Shown: one piece after another, positions 1 to 6,596 of the stretch
Layout of the letters: every line of letters begins with the position of its first letter
Position numbering within the stretch: the stretch's first letter is position 1
Origin: an uncultured Candidatus Melainabacteria bacterium
GTDB taxonomy: Bacteria > Cyanobacteriota > Vampirovibrionia > LMEP-6097
Assembly (NCBI GenBank): GCA_937927525.1
Contig: CALBDR010000489.1
Location: 1 to 14,041 of the forward strand
Direction: 5' to 3'
Length of the DNA: 14,041 nt
Position numbers and translations under genes: made by a program
Notes under the pieces: model-generated
Database searches by the model: none
What the model was told of the DNA's origin: nothing
Seen by the model: the letters and a program-made list of their open reading frames with translations, nothing else

Positions 1-246
1 CTTTTAGATAATTATTTTCTTAGAGTTAATTTATTTGGAAGTTTGGTGAAACCATTGGAAAAAATAACTAATAATATTCAAGCTAGCTCAGATGTTAAAG
101 AGATTAAGACTTTAGTAAATAGAAAGATTTTTAAAGAAATAAATAAGCCTGAATTAGATTCTTTATTAGATAAGATTGTTGGCATAGCTATTTTAGTGAT
201 TCATAGAAAAGATGAGCAGTTAAAAGAAAGTCTATCGTATTTATAA
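1..246 (+). CDS. 3' end of an unrecognised gene entering from the left
   Basis: The reading frame is open from the first base of the window to the TAA at 244-246, about 81 codons. The visible part is therefore best read as the C-terminus of a gene whose start lies outside, although a TTG at 43 could start a 67-residue protein. The visible protein is mostly helical, rich in Lys, Ile, Asn and Leu, with one short hydrophobic run (IVGIAILVI) too short to be a confident membrane helix. No catalytic motif is visible and no family is recognised. It ends 36 nt before the next gene, which seems to have its own -10 element, so the two are probably not strictly co-transcribed. Codon use resembles the rest of the window. 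Confidence 0.55.
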   Translation, partial: LLDNYFLRVNLFGSLVKPLEKITNNIQASSDVKEIKTLVNRKIFKEINKPELDSLLDKIVGIAILVIHRKDEQLKESLSYL

Positions 247-260
247 AAAACTAACTAATT

Positions 261-269
261 CGCTAGAAT
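261..269 (+). promoter_or_regulatory. Candidate extended -10 element for the 283-915 gene
   Basis: CGCTAGAAT ends 13 nt before the ATG at 283. It resembles the TGCTAAAAT seen before leuC and dcd, with C replacing T in the TG dinucleotide. No convincing -35 or Shine-Dalgarno is seen. If real, the transcript would begin only a few nucleotides before the start codon. Confidence 0.35.
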
Positions 270-282
270 AAGCACTTTAACC

Positions 283-915
283 ATGGAAGAAATAGTAAAA
301 GAATCAGTGTTTGAATGTCGTGAATTATATTTTGAAGAGTTTGAAGCAGCTTTAGCTTTTATCGCTAGTTTTCATACAGATCTGGGTATTTTTAGTGAAC
401 TAGGCTTAGACACTGAAGATATGAAAAAGTATTTTAAACCTCGATTAGAAGAGGCTCTTAATAAAGAGCTTGCACTCGGTATATTTCAAGGCGATAAAAT
501 TCTAGCTGTAGCTATCGCAGATGATAACTCTGATCAGAATTTTGATTTTGCTGATAAACAAAAGATTTTAAAGAAGCTTCAATACCATAGTTTAATTATG
601 AAGAAAGCTTACGATAATCCAGTTATGGATGTTTTGAAAGAGGATAAAGTTAAATTTTTTCACTTAGCTTTTATGGCTTTTGATAAAGAGTATATCGAAG
701 AGTCTATGATAATCGAACTTTTAAGTGAGCATTTAGATATCGCTGGGCGTATTTCTTTTGATTATTTATTGGTTGATTGCTATAGTTCGATTCCGCGTAA
801 AACTCTTTCTATGATTGATTTTATACGAGTTAATTCTTTTAAGCTTAATAACCAAGTTGGTTTCAAAAATCTTGATGATGAAGAAAAATTAGATATTTGG
901 TTGAAGGAAATTTAG
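283..915 (+). CDS. Hypothetical protein, probable degenerate GNAT-fold (acetyltransferase-like)
   Basis: A 210-residue soluble, acidic protein without signal peptide or membrane segment. Its layout resembles GNAT acetyltransferases of the arylalkylamine type. Residues around 60-80 (LALGIFQGDKILAVAIADD) look like the paired strands before the core. A hydrophobic strand plus 'AFDKEYIEESMIIELL' sits where motif A (V-x-P-x-Y-R-x-x-G-x-G) is expected. 'FDYLLVDCYSSIPRKTLSMI' resembles the motif B strand and helix. The glycine-rich acetyl-CoA pyrophosphate loop is not recognisable: the expected R-x-x-G-x-G/A is replaced by acidic and bulky residues. It may therefore be a non-catalytic member or a different fold. 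The start is ATG 283, with a -10-like element at 261-269 and no Shine-Dalgarno. The fold call is inference; the existence of the gene is well supported by its length and codon use. Confidence 0.82.
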   Translation: MEEIVKESVFECRELYFEEFEAALAFIASFHTDLGIFSELGLDTEDMKKYFKPRLEEALNKELALGIFQGDKILAVAIADDNSDQNFDFADKQKILKKLQYHSLIMKKAYDNPVMDVLKEDKVKFFHLAFMAFDKEYIEESMIIELLSEHLDIAGRISFDYLLVDCYSSIPRKTLSMIDFIRVNSFKLNNQVGFKNLDDEEKLDIWLKEI

Positions 916-989
916 TAACTCACTTGGCTAAAAAGCTTGTTGGAGATTTCAGGACTTGTGAGAAATGGCTAAAGTAAAATTTCCCGACA

Positions 990-2405
990 TTAATTAGAAA
1001 GTTTAGGAATACTTGGCTTTGGTTCTGGAGGCTTTTTCTCCGTTTCCTCATCAGTTTTTGGTTTAATACTAGCTTCAGCTTCACCACTCTCCTCTGGAGA
1101 CTTAAGCTTCATCGTAATCTGATACTCTTTAAAAACTAGTTCACCATCGATGAAATCCCTAGATCCAGTTAACTGAGCATCTTTAAAGAATTTAGAATTA
1201 TAGTTCAAATTCACAGAAAACTGCGATACATCTTCCACACTTTCTGCTTTTCCTACTATGATTAGGTTAGACTTTGCTGCGCTCATCCTCTCTATCCATA
1301 AGCCCTTTGGGCTTAATTCACTGAGGTCACTTAATATGTCATTCCAAGGAATTCTTCTTCTCGTGATTGAATAGAAAAAGTCCTTTTCTTTCTCTAAGTC
1401 TAAAAGATTCTTTTTGATTTGCTTTTTCTCATTGATGAGATCTTCGTATTTAGAGACTTTAGATTTAAATACTTTATATTTTTGATCTTGGCTATAGCCT
1501 TGTAAGAAAGTGAATACTCCGATTAATAGCACTAAGGCAAAGCAGACTATTGAAGCTAGATAGCTGACATTCGGTGTATCAAATTTATATGGCTCACTTG
1601 GTAATTTTACTTTAGTTGCTAGATCTGGAAATGTTTCTACTCTTGGTAATTCACCAGCTAAGATTTCCAGGTACTGACTATGAGTGTTTACCTTATAAGT
1701 CATGTTACCGAAAGAATAGTCGTTAACAGAGGAACCAAAGACTTCGATGCTTTCTATGTTTAAGGCTTTGCCTTCTAATTGATTTTGGTAGATATCAATA
1801 AAACGGTTAATATCGTTTACAGGATCATCTGTGGCAGCTAAGTTTGATAGTGCTACAGGTTTCCTATCATTCCAGTAAACAATTTCACGATGATCATCTT
1901 CTATAAAAGCTGTAACAGAGTCATTTCTTGTACCTGGTGTGAAAAGATATAAGCTGGAGCTGAATTTAAATAGCTTTAAACCAGCAGATTTGCTGAAAGC
2001 ATTACATGTATCAAAAACCTTTCTCTGTGGAGCTATTAAAAGAAAATCACAAATCCTTTCTCCAGCTATTAGGCGAGAAGTGTTTTCTAATCTTTCTAAA
2101 TGAAAATTATTCGTAAAGTTATTTCTATCAAGCTCTATGCTGATTAGTTTCAGTTTTTCTAGCTCAGGAGCCTCTAGGGGGAGTGGAATTACCTGATGAG
2201 TTAAAAATCTAACTGGTAAAGAGTAAATTACTCTATGTCCTTTAATTTTATAACTAGTTAATTCTTTTTTTAATTCTTTATATGCTCTAGCCGATTTTAA
2301 AAAAAAGTCATTAGTACTGACATTACTTCTAAAAACGGCAGAATTTATTGAGACAATTAATGTCTCAGCACTAAAATCAATGATAATAGTCTGATTCCTA
2401 TTCAA
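990..2405 (-). CDS. PilM-PilN fusion (GspL-like type IV pilus inner-membrane assembly protein)
   Basis: A 471-residue protein joining two pilus assembly parts. Residues 1-275 follow the PilM/GspL actin-like layout: a first strand pair at 'TIIIDFSAETLIVSI', then 'RVIYSLPVRFLTHQVIPLP' and an 'ELEKLKLISIELDR' helix. Residues 281-303 form one transmembrane helix. A short coiled coil (305-345) and a PilN-type periplasmic domain follow (about 345-435, with 'WNDILSDLSELSPKGLWIERM' and 'LIIVGKAESVEDVSQF'). The tail (436-471) is rich in Pro, Glu and Lys. In the family, PilM is a cytosolic actin-like ATPase that binds the PilN N-terminus; here one chain carries both, as GspL does in type II secretion. 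The glycines that hold nucleotide in PilM are not evident, so ATP binding is doubtful. The start is TTG 2405 inside a TTGA overlap with the upstream prepilin peptidase stop, suggesting translational coupling. No internal ATG would keep the first domain. Confidence 0.88.
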   Translation of the reverse strand: MNRNQTIIIDFSAETLIVSINSAVFRSNVSTNDFFLKSARAYKELKKELTSYKIKGHRVIYSLPVRFLTHQVIPLPLEAPELEKLKLISIELDRNNFTNNFHLERLENTSRLIAGERICDFLLIAPQRKVFDTCNAFSKSAGLKLFKFSSSLYLFTPGTRNDSVTAFIEDDHREIVYWNDRKPVALSNLAATDDPVNDINRFIDIYQNQLEGKALNIESIEVFGSSVNDYSFGNMTYKVNTHSQYLEILAGELPRVETFPDLATKVKLPSEPYKFDTPNVSYLASIVCFALVLLIGVFTFLQGYSQDQKYKVFKSKVSKYEDLINEKKQIKKNLLDLEKEKDFFYSITRRRIPWNDILSDLSELSPKGLWIERMSAAKSNLIIVGKAESVEDVSQFSVNLNYNSKFFKDAQLTGSRDFIDGELVFKEYQITMKLKSPEESGEAEASIKPKTDEETEKKPPEPKPSIPKLSN

Positions 2406-3535
2406 ACTGTTAGTATCATAGCAACAAATAAAGCAAATGTGAGTGCTGGACCGAGACGAATTTCTTTTGAATTTTTTCTAGATATAAAATGTGCGATTAA
2501 ACTTAATGTAAAAGCTATGCTGATACTTAAAAAGCAGTGCTGCAAGCCAGCAAATGTTGCGATTAAAACTATAAATGCAGTGTCGCCACCACCCCAGGCA
2601 TTTTTTAGATTAGTAAAGTCAATTTTTTTATCTTCAAAGAAATCTGCGGATTGATGATATTTATATTTTTCTTGGAGAACCTTAAATGTGATTTTATCTT
2701 TTAGCAGATTAAATGCCAAGAAATCTATAAAGATCTCATTCACTATATATGAAGCTCCAAGATAAGCTAAAAGAATTTTGATATATGAAAGTTTACTTAG
2801 TATAAATAAAATAGCTAAGCCTGCTAACCATAAAATGTACATTTTACTTACATGTTTCTCTAAAAAGTTCAGTCTAAAGCTAATAGCTCCGGGGCAGATT
2901 GGTAATGCGTGTTTTTTATAAACGATTTTGTTAGCAAAATGATTAAATGCATCGAAAAGTAAAAAACAGAGACCTAAAGTCAGTAGTATCATCATGAAAC
3001 TCTGTCCGAGGAAGAATTTAGCGTAAACACAAGCAAGTAAAATTCCGGTATAACTAAGTGCATGTGGAATTTTGGCGGTGTCATTATCGATAAATGCTGA
3101 GGCTAGACCGATAGATATAAAGCTTAATATGAAGATATAGTTTAGAAAATTTAGGGATAACTCAGCAGGACTAATACCGACTTCGATAAATGCTTTAATC
3201 GGGAGGAATATGAGTTTGAAAATAAATGGTAAAGCCAAAAATCCACTGAGTAACTCCAAGGAAAAATAGCGAAATGGGACTGAAGCGTCACAGAAAAAAC
3301 ACCTGCCTTGAAGGAAAAGATAACTTACGATAGGAATTTTTTGCCAGGCTTTCAGAAATTTATTACAATGCGGGCAAAAAGAAGGTGGATTGAGGATAGA
3401 AAGCTCTCTGGGTATACGATAAATCAGCACACTAGTAAAACTGCCAAAAAATAAGGCAAGAAGAAAAGCTATAAGAGAATAAAAAATTACAACTAGTATG
3501 TCAATATTTCCTATAATGCTTATTATAGTGCACAT
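2402..3535 (-). CDS. pilD: Prepilin peptidase (type IV leader peptidase / N-methyltransferase), enlarged
   Basis: A polytopic membrane aspartyl protease that cleaves the leader of type IV prepilins and methylates the new N-terminus. The first membrane helix runs into 'FFGSFTSVLIYRIPRE' (30-44), the signature of the N-terminal methylation domain. Two zinc-type CxxC pairs follow: C54/C57 (FCPHC) and C79/C82 (RCFFC). The catalytic aspartates fit 'FIDNDTAKIP' (D150/D152) and 'GGGDTAF' (D318). At 377 residues it is about 100 longer than the usual 260-290. The extra length lies between the two aspartate motifs (roughly 200-310) and contains added hydrophobic helices and a charged stretch. The start is ATG 3535; no later start would keep the first membrane helix. 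Its 5' end overlaps divergent folK, and it overlaps the pilMN-like gene downstream by 4 nt, so the two pilus genes probably form an operon. Confidence 0.93.
   Translation of the reverse strand: MCTIISIIGNIDILVVIFYSLIAFLLALFFGSFTSVLIYRIPRELSILNPPSFCPHCNKFLKAWQKIPIVSYLFLQGRCFFCDASVPFRYFSLELLSGFLALPFIFKLIFLPIKAFIEVGISPAELSLNFLNYIFILSFISIGLASAFIDNDTAKIPHALSYTGILLACVYAKFFLGQSFMMILLTLGLCFLLFDAFNHFANKIVYKKHALPICPGAISFRLNFLEKHVSKMYILWLAGLAILFILSKLSYIKILLAYLGASYIVNEIFIDFLAFNLLKDKITFKVLQEKYKYHQSADFFEDKKIDFTNLKNAWGGGDTAFIVLIATFAGLQHCFLSISIAFTLSLIAHFISRKNSKEIRLGPALTFALFVAMILTV
3512..3517 (+). promoter_or_regulatory. Candidate -10 element for folK
   Basis: A perfect TATAAT lies 10 nt before the GTG at 3528, inside the prepilin peptidase coding region on the other strand. 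There is no good -35 and no upstream TG. Its spacing matches the other -10-to-start distances in the window and supports GTG 3528 as the folK start. Confidence 0.35.
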
Positions 3536-3962
3536 TGCTTTTCTATCACTTGGCTCAAATCTCGGCGATAAATTACTAAATTTAGAGCAGGCATTAAAGT
3601 GCTTAGATGCTTATCCAGAAATTAAAATAATAAAGAAATCTTCCTGGCTTGCAAATCCAGCTATAGAAGAAGCTGGTCCTAATGAATTTCTAAACGGGGT
3701 TGTAAAAATTGAAACCAGCTTTGAGCCTTTAGATTTATTAAAGGCTGTTCAAACAGTTGAGCTTAAAATTGATAAGGAAAGGGCGAGTCGAGGAAGGAAG
3801 TATGCAAGGATGATAGATATTGATATTCTTATCTATGATAATTTAGAAGTGAACACAAATGATTTGTGTATTCCGCATCCACGTATGTTAACTAGAGATT
3901 TTGTTACTGGTCCTTTAAATGAAATAGAGCCTAGCTGGAGTGAAAAATATAGCTATGCTTGA
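3528..3962 (+). CDS. folK: 2-amino-4-hydroxy-6-hydroxymethyldihydropteridine pyrophosphokinase
   Basis: HPPK transfers pyrophosphate from ATP to hydroxymethyldihydropterin in folate synthesis, in the cytosol. The N-terminus HIAFLSLGSNLGDK is the family's first strand and glycine loop. 'SSWLANPAIEEAGPNEFLNGVVKIET' is the substrate strand region. 'ARMIDIDILIYDN' carries the two magnesium-binding aspartates, and 'IPHPRMLTRDFV' is the closing signature. From GTG 3528 the product is 144 residues, near the family's roughly 160. The frame is open to ATG 3498 and ATG 3516, but these would add a hydrophobic leader that HPPK does not have. GTG 3528 gives the canonical start and lies 10 nt after TATAAT. 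Its 5' end overlaps the divergent prepilin peptidase start by 8 bp, and its TGA at 3960-3962 overlaps rimI. No other folate gene is visible here. Confidence 0.94.
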   Translation: MHIAFLSLGSNLGDKLLNLEQALKCLDAYPEIKIIKKSSWLANPAIEEAGPNEFLNGVVKIETSFEPLDLLKAVQTVELKIDKERASRGRKYARMIDIDILIYDNLEVNTNDLCIPHPRMLTRDFVTGPLNEIEPSWSEKYSYA

Positions 3963-4530
3963 TTTTAAGGATTTATTTAAATTAAAGCCTGAGTATGAGA
4001 CCAGAAAAATGGCAGAAGCTGATCTAGATCAAGTCGTAAAAATCGAAGCGGCTGCTTATGGTGAAGTTCACTGGACCCGAGATAATTTTTTAGCTGAAAT
4101 TAAGAATAGTGTTGGGAATTATAGAGTTCTTGTGAAGAACAATACTGAAGTTTTAGGTTATATAGGAGGCTGGATTGTTATTGATGAAATGCATGTTACT
4201 ACTGTAGCTACAGCTCAGGAGTATCTCAGAAAGGGAGTTGCAGAAACTCTGCTTGCTTACGCAATCTTTTATGCGATGCAAAACCGAGTTAAGTGTTTAA
4301 CTTTAGAAGTTCGAATCTCAAATGTTAAAGCCCAGAAGCTTTATGAAAAGTATGATTTTAAACACCAGGGTATCCGTAAACGTTACTATGAGGATAATCA
4401 CGAAGCGGCTTTAATACTCTGGACTGAGAATATTAATACTGAAGAGTATCAGAAATTATTTATTCAGAATGTGATAGCGCTCGTAGAGCGCTGTGAGTTT
4501 TTTGAGAAGATGAAGCTTTTGAGTCCTTAG
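3955..4530 (+). CDS. rimI: Ribosomal-protein-alanine / N-alpha acetyltransferase RimI-like (GNAT)
   Basis: A GNAT enzyme that acetylates protein N-termini with acetyl-CoA; in Escherichia coli RimI the target is ribosomal protein S18. Motif A is 'VATAQEYLRKGVAETLL' (the R-K-G-V-A loop for acetyl-CoA). Motif B follows: 'LTLEVRISNVKAQKLYEKYDF', with E118 and Y130 spaced 12 apart like the catalytic Glu and Tyr of RimI. 'RKRYYEDNHEAALILW' closes the core. From ATG 3955 the product is 191 residues against about 150 for the family; the excess is a short N-terminal leader and a helical tail of about 34 residues after the core. GTG 3940 is an alternative start adding five residues. Both overlap the folK end (ATG 3955 by 8 nt), suggesting coupling. 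The stop overlaps the convergent gene's stop by 4 nt, leaving no room for a terminator. Confidence 0.9.
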   Translation: MLDFKDLFKLKPEYETRKMAEADLDQVVKIEAAAYGEVHWTRDNFLAEIKNSVGNYRVLVKNNTEVLGYIGGWIVIDEMHVTTVATAQEYLRKGVAETLLAYAIFYAMQNRVKCLTLEVRISNVKAQKLYEKYDFKHQGIRKRYYEDNHEAALILWTENINTEEYQKLFIQNVIALVERCEFFEKMKLLSP

Positions 4531-5924
4531 TTTTCTTCGTGAATATAAAACATAATCTCATGCCCTTCTTGGTTATAGGCTGCATCTACAGCCCCTTTTC
4601 CTGCAAGTCCAGAGCCCAAATGATAGTTTTTATAATTATCAGCTATCTTTGGTGAAACTTTAATAGTATCCCCGACATCAATACTCAAAGCTGTCAGGTA
4701 AGTAATAACTGCTCCCTCATTTTCATAAGCTCCTAGCGAAGTAGTGTATTTTTTAGTTTCACCTGTTTTTTTGTCAGTGATTTTAAGTTTTATAACAGGG
4801 ATATTTCCAAGTACTTTCCCTGCTATACAGTAGATATCATCGCAGGATAAAGTGTCAAATTTGCGTATCGATAAAAAATAAATATCTTCTATTGATGCAT
4901 CGTTATAGTTTTTCGTGTAAGACTTGTCATAGAGTGTCCCAGCTGAGATAAATGCTAGAAATTCATGTGGCTCATTTGGGAATTTTACAAGTGCCATATA
5001 TGGACCTTTTGATTTGAAAATAGAGACTAAAATAGTTTCTGATTTATGAATTGCAGCTAGATTGATATCTGAGTCATGCAGTAATGGAATTTGTAATTTT
5101 AATTTTTGATCACCATCATTTATAGTGACAAAGTTGAAAATATCACTATATCTATTTGCTGCTTCAGAAAAGAGTTTGGTTTGTTTAGTGGCAGAAGCTT
5201 TAATAGGAAATCTTTTATAGTAAAAGCTTTCTACTTTAAATTCTTTGAAATTTTTGTGGGCTTTTTCGATTTTATCTTTGTTTGCATTAAAGATTTGCCC
5301 CATTAGGGTTTTATTAGACCTATAGTCTATGATATTGAGTTCGTTTAAAACTTGTCTTTTTTTAAGGCGAGATTTGGCATAGAGAAAAGTATTAGAAGGA
5401 TTTTTTTGTGTAATGGCTAAAGCTTCTTTTTCTGAAAGTAATTCACTTAGAAATGATTTACTTTTATTTTTCTTGGTTATGATTAAATCACTTATATAAA
5501 TCTCTTCTATGCCAGATTCATCATTCGTAAAATTATTAGTTTTAGCTATAACTGGCTTAGTAAAAGAAAAGGAATAAGCATTTTCTGCTTTTAAATATTT
5601 GTCAATGATTTTTTGCAAAACTTTCTCTTCATAATTTTCAGTCAGTGGTAAATGAAGTGATAAAAATAAACCTGGATTTACTCCTAGTGAATTAGCTGGC
5701 TCTATTTGAGCTAAAAACCTAATTACATTAATTCCATCTTTTTTCCAGGTTCTTATTCCTTGAAGTTTTTTGATTTTAAAAGTCTCATCTTTTTCTTCAA
5801 ATTTAAAATTCACAAGTGATAATTTAGCCAAGCTTTCTTGCGTGCTAACGGTTTTAGCTTCGATAGTATTAAAGCCTATAAATAATGAACTTAGGAAAAC
5901 TAAATGAAGCAAATGATAGAGCAT
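4527..5924 (-). CDS. Exported protein of unknown function, mostly beta
   Basis: A 465-residue protein with a signal peptide (hydrophobic run 5-18, likely cleavage after IEA at 23) and no lipobox, so it is probably periplasmic or secreted. Residues 30-150 alternate short strands ('GINVIRFLAQIEP', 'GLFLSLHLPL'). The middle (150-260) is Lys- and Asn-rich and more helical. The last 200 residues again look beta, with 'LKLQIPLL', 'ILVSIFKSKGPYMALVKF' and a Gly-rich end. Its only two cysteines, C361 and C366 (SCDDIYC), could form a disulfide. No catalytic motif or family is recognised. It starts at ATG 5924, 9 nt after the dcd stop, so it is probably co-transcribed with dcd. I see no Shine-Dalgarno. 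Its stop overlaps that of rimI by 4 nt. Confidence 0.86.
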   Translation of the reverse strand: MLYHLLHLVFLSSLFIGFNTIEAKTVSTQESLAKLSLVNFKFEEKDETFKIKKLQGIRTWKKDGINVIRFLAQIEPANSLGVNPGLFLSLHLPLTENYEEKVLQKIIDKYLKAENAYSFSFTKPVIAKTNNFTNDESGIEEIYISDLIITKKNKSKSFLSELLSEKEALAITQKNPSNTFLYAKSRLKKRQVLNELNIIDYRSNKTLMGQIFNANKDKIEKAHKNFKEFKVESFYYKRFPIKASATKQTKLFSEAANRYSDIFNFVTINDGDQKLKLQIPLLHDSDINLAAIHKSETILVSIFKSKGPYMALVKFPNEPHEFLAFISAGTLYDKSYTKNYNDASIEDIYFLSIRKFDTLSCDDIYCIAGKVLGNIPVIKLKITDKKTGETKKYTTSLGAYENEGAVITYLTALSIDVGDTIKVSPKIADNYKNYHLGSGLAGKGAVDAAYNQEGHEIMFYIHEEN

Positions 5925-5933
5925 GAGCTCAGT

Positions 5934-6542
5934 TTAAACTGTAGCTACACTAGAGTCAAGCGCACTCTGACGAGCACCTTTTTGTCCTTGATAGTTACTC
6001 TTAGAGTGTTTTTTCTTACCGTATGGATGTGAACAAGGTAAGTTCCTCATATAAATCATCTGCGCAATTGGTTTTCCAGATTCAAGTTTAAGCGGTGCGC
6101 AACCTTGGTTCGTAAGTTCCACTACACCTTCTCCCTCAAAACCACTATCGAAAAGACCAGCAGATTCTACATAGAGACCAAGTCTTGCCCAAGAACTTTT
6201 ACCTTGAAGGTAGCCGTGTAAATTAGCTGGGAAGTAAAAATACTCAAGTGTAGTCCCTAGAACGAAATCCCCAGGAGCAAGAATTATTTCATCAGCATCA
6301 AATTCTTCGAAGCTACCGTCTTCTCTTTGACGCGCGAAGTGAGTACCAATGTGAACATCGATGCTGTTAGGCTGGATAGCTGCTTTATCTAAATTATCGA
6401 TTTTCATTAAGCCGAGCTTTAAAAATAATCTCATTTGCCAGTCGACCAGGTTTCCTGGGCTTAAGAAGACTAGATAAATCGCAAATAATGCAAAAGGCAT
6501 TAACAATGAAATGATTATTCCGAGAAGAGCAAATATATCCAT
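5934..6542 (-). CDS. dcd: dCTP deaminase with an added N-terminal membrane segment
   Basis: Deaminates dCTP to dUTP (some members go on to dUMP) for thymidylate synthesis; the family is a trimer of the dUTPase fold. Visible signatures are 'IQPNSIDVHIG' (56-66), 'GKSSWARLGL' (114-123), and 'AGLFDSGFEGEGVVELTN' with E142 in the catalytic glutamate position. 'IAQMIY' and a C-terminal 'HPYG...YQGQKG' substrate cap follow. The cap wording resembles the mycobacterial bifunctional deaminase/dUTPase more than the E. coli enzyme, but that is only a hint. The oddity is the N-terminus: residues 4-28 form a strong hydrophobic helix that ordinary Dcd lacks. Internal Met37 (MRLF) lines up with the usual Dcd start. 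A TGCTAAAAT element 11 nt before ATG 6542, and the absence of a Shine-Dalgarno before Met37 or Met46, favour the long form. pilT lies 54 nt upstream; the exported unknown protein gene follows. Confidence 0.93.
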   Translation of the reverse strand: MDIFALLGIIISLLMPFALFAIYLVFLSPGNLVDWQMRLFLKLGLMKIDNLDKAAIQPNSIDVHIGTHFARQREDGSFEEFDADEIILAPGDFVLGTTLEYFYFPANLHGYLQGKSSWARLGLYVESAGLFDSGFEGEGVVELTNQGCAPLKLESGKPIAQMIYMRNLPCSHPYGKKKHSKSNYQGQKGARQSALDSSVATV

Positions 6543-6553
6543 ACCGAATTAAG

Positions 6554-6562
6554 ATTTTAGCA
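6554..6562 (-). promoter_or_regulatory. Extended -10 element for dcd
   Basis: On the minus strand the sequence reads TGCTAAAAT, ending 11 nt before ATG 6542. This 9-mer is identical to the one before leuC. No -35 hexamer is seen; a small GC-rich dyad (6569-6581) occupies that place. The element predicts a leader of about 5 nt and supports the upstream dcd start. Confidence 0.45.
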
Positions 6563-6568
6563 GACTGA

Positions 6569-6581
6569 GCGCCTATGGCGC
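6569..6581. repeat. Short GC-rich inverted repeat between pilT and dcd
   Basis: GCGCC-TAT-GGCGC is a perfect 5-bp stem with a 3-nt loop in an otherwise AT-rich gap. It is not followed by a T-run on either strand, so it is not a standard intrinsic terminator. It sits just upstream of the dcd -10 element and could be an operator, a pilT mRNA 3' stabiliser, or chance. Confidence 0.4.
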
Positions 6582-6596
6582 CTAAGACTTAAGAAA

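Noticed and set aside
919..962. CTCAC...GTGAG inverted repeat between convergent genes, as a terminator
   Set aside because: Only a 5-bp stem with a 34-nt loop and no T-tract on either strand.
2439..2654. 71-codon plus-strand frame opposite the prepilin peptidase
   Set aside because: Lies over the conserved GGGD region of pilD on the other strand and shows no domain of its own; likewise 5106-5306 and 6976-7170.
3498..3527. ATG 3498 or ATG 3516 as the folK start
   Set aside because: They add a hydrophobic leader absent from HPPK enzymes, and ATG 3516 overlaps the TATAAT. GTG 3528 gives the canonical N-terminus.
5934..6542. dcd as part of an antiviral nucleotide-depletion island
   Set aside because: Neighbours are pilus and exported genes with no nuclease, toxin or mobile element; only the membrane segment is odd, so a defence role is unsupported.
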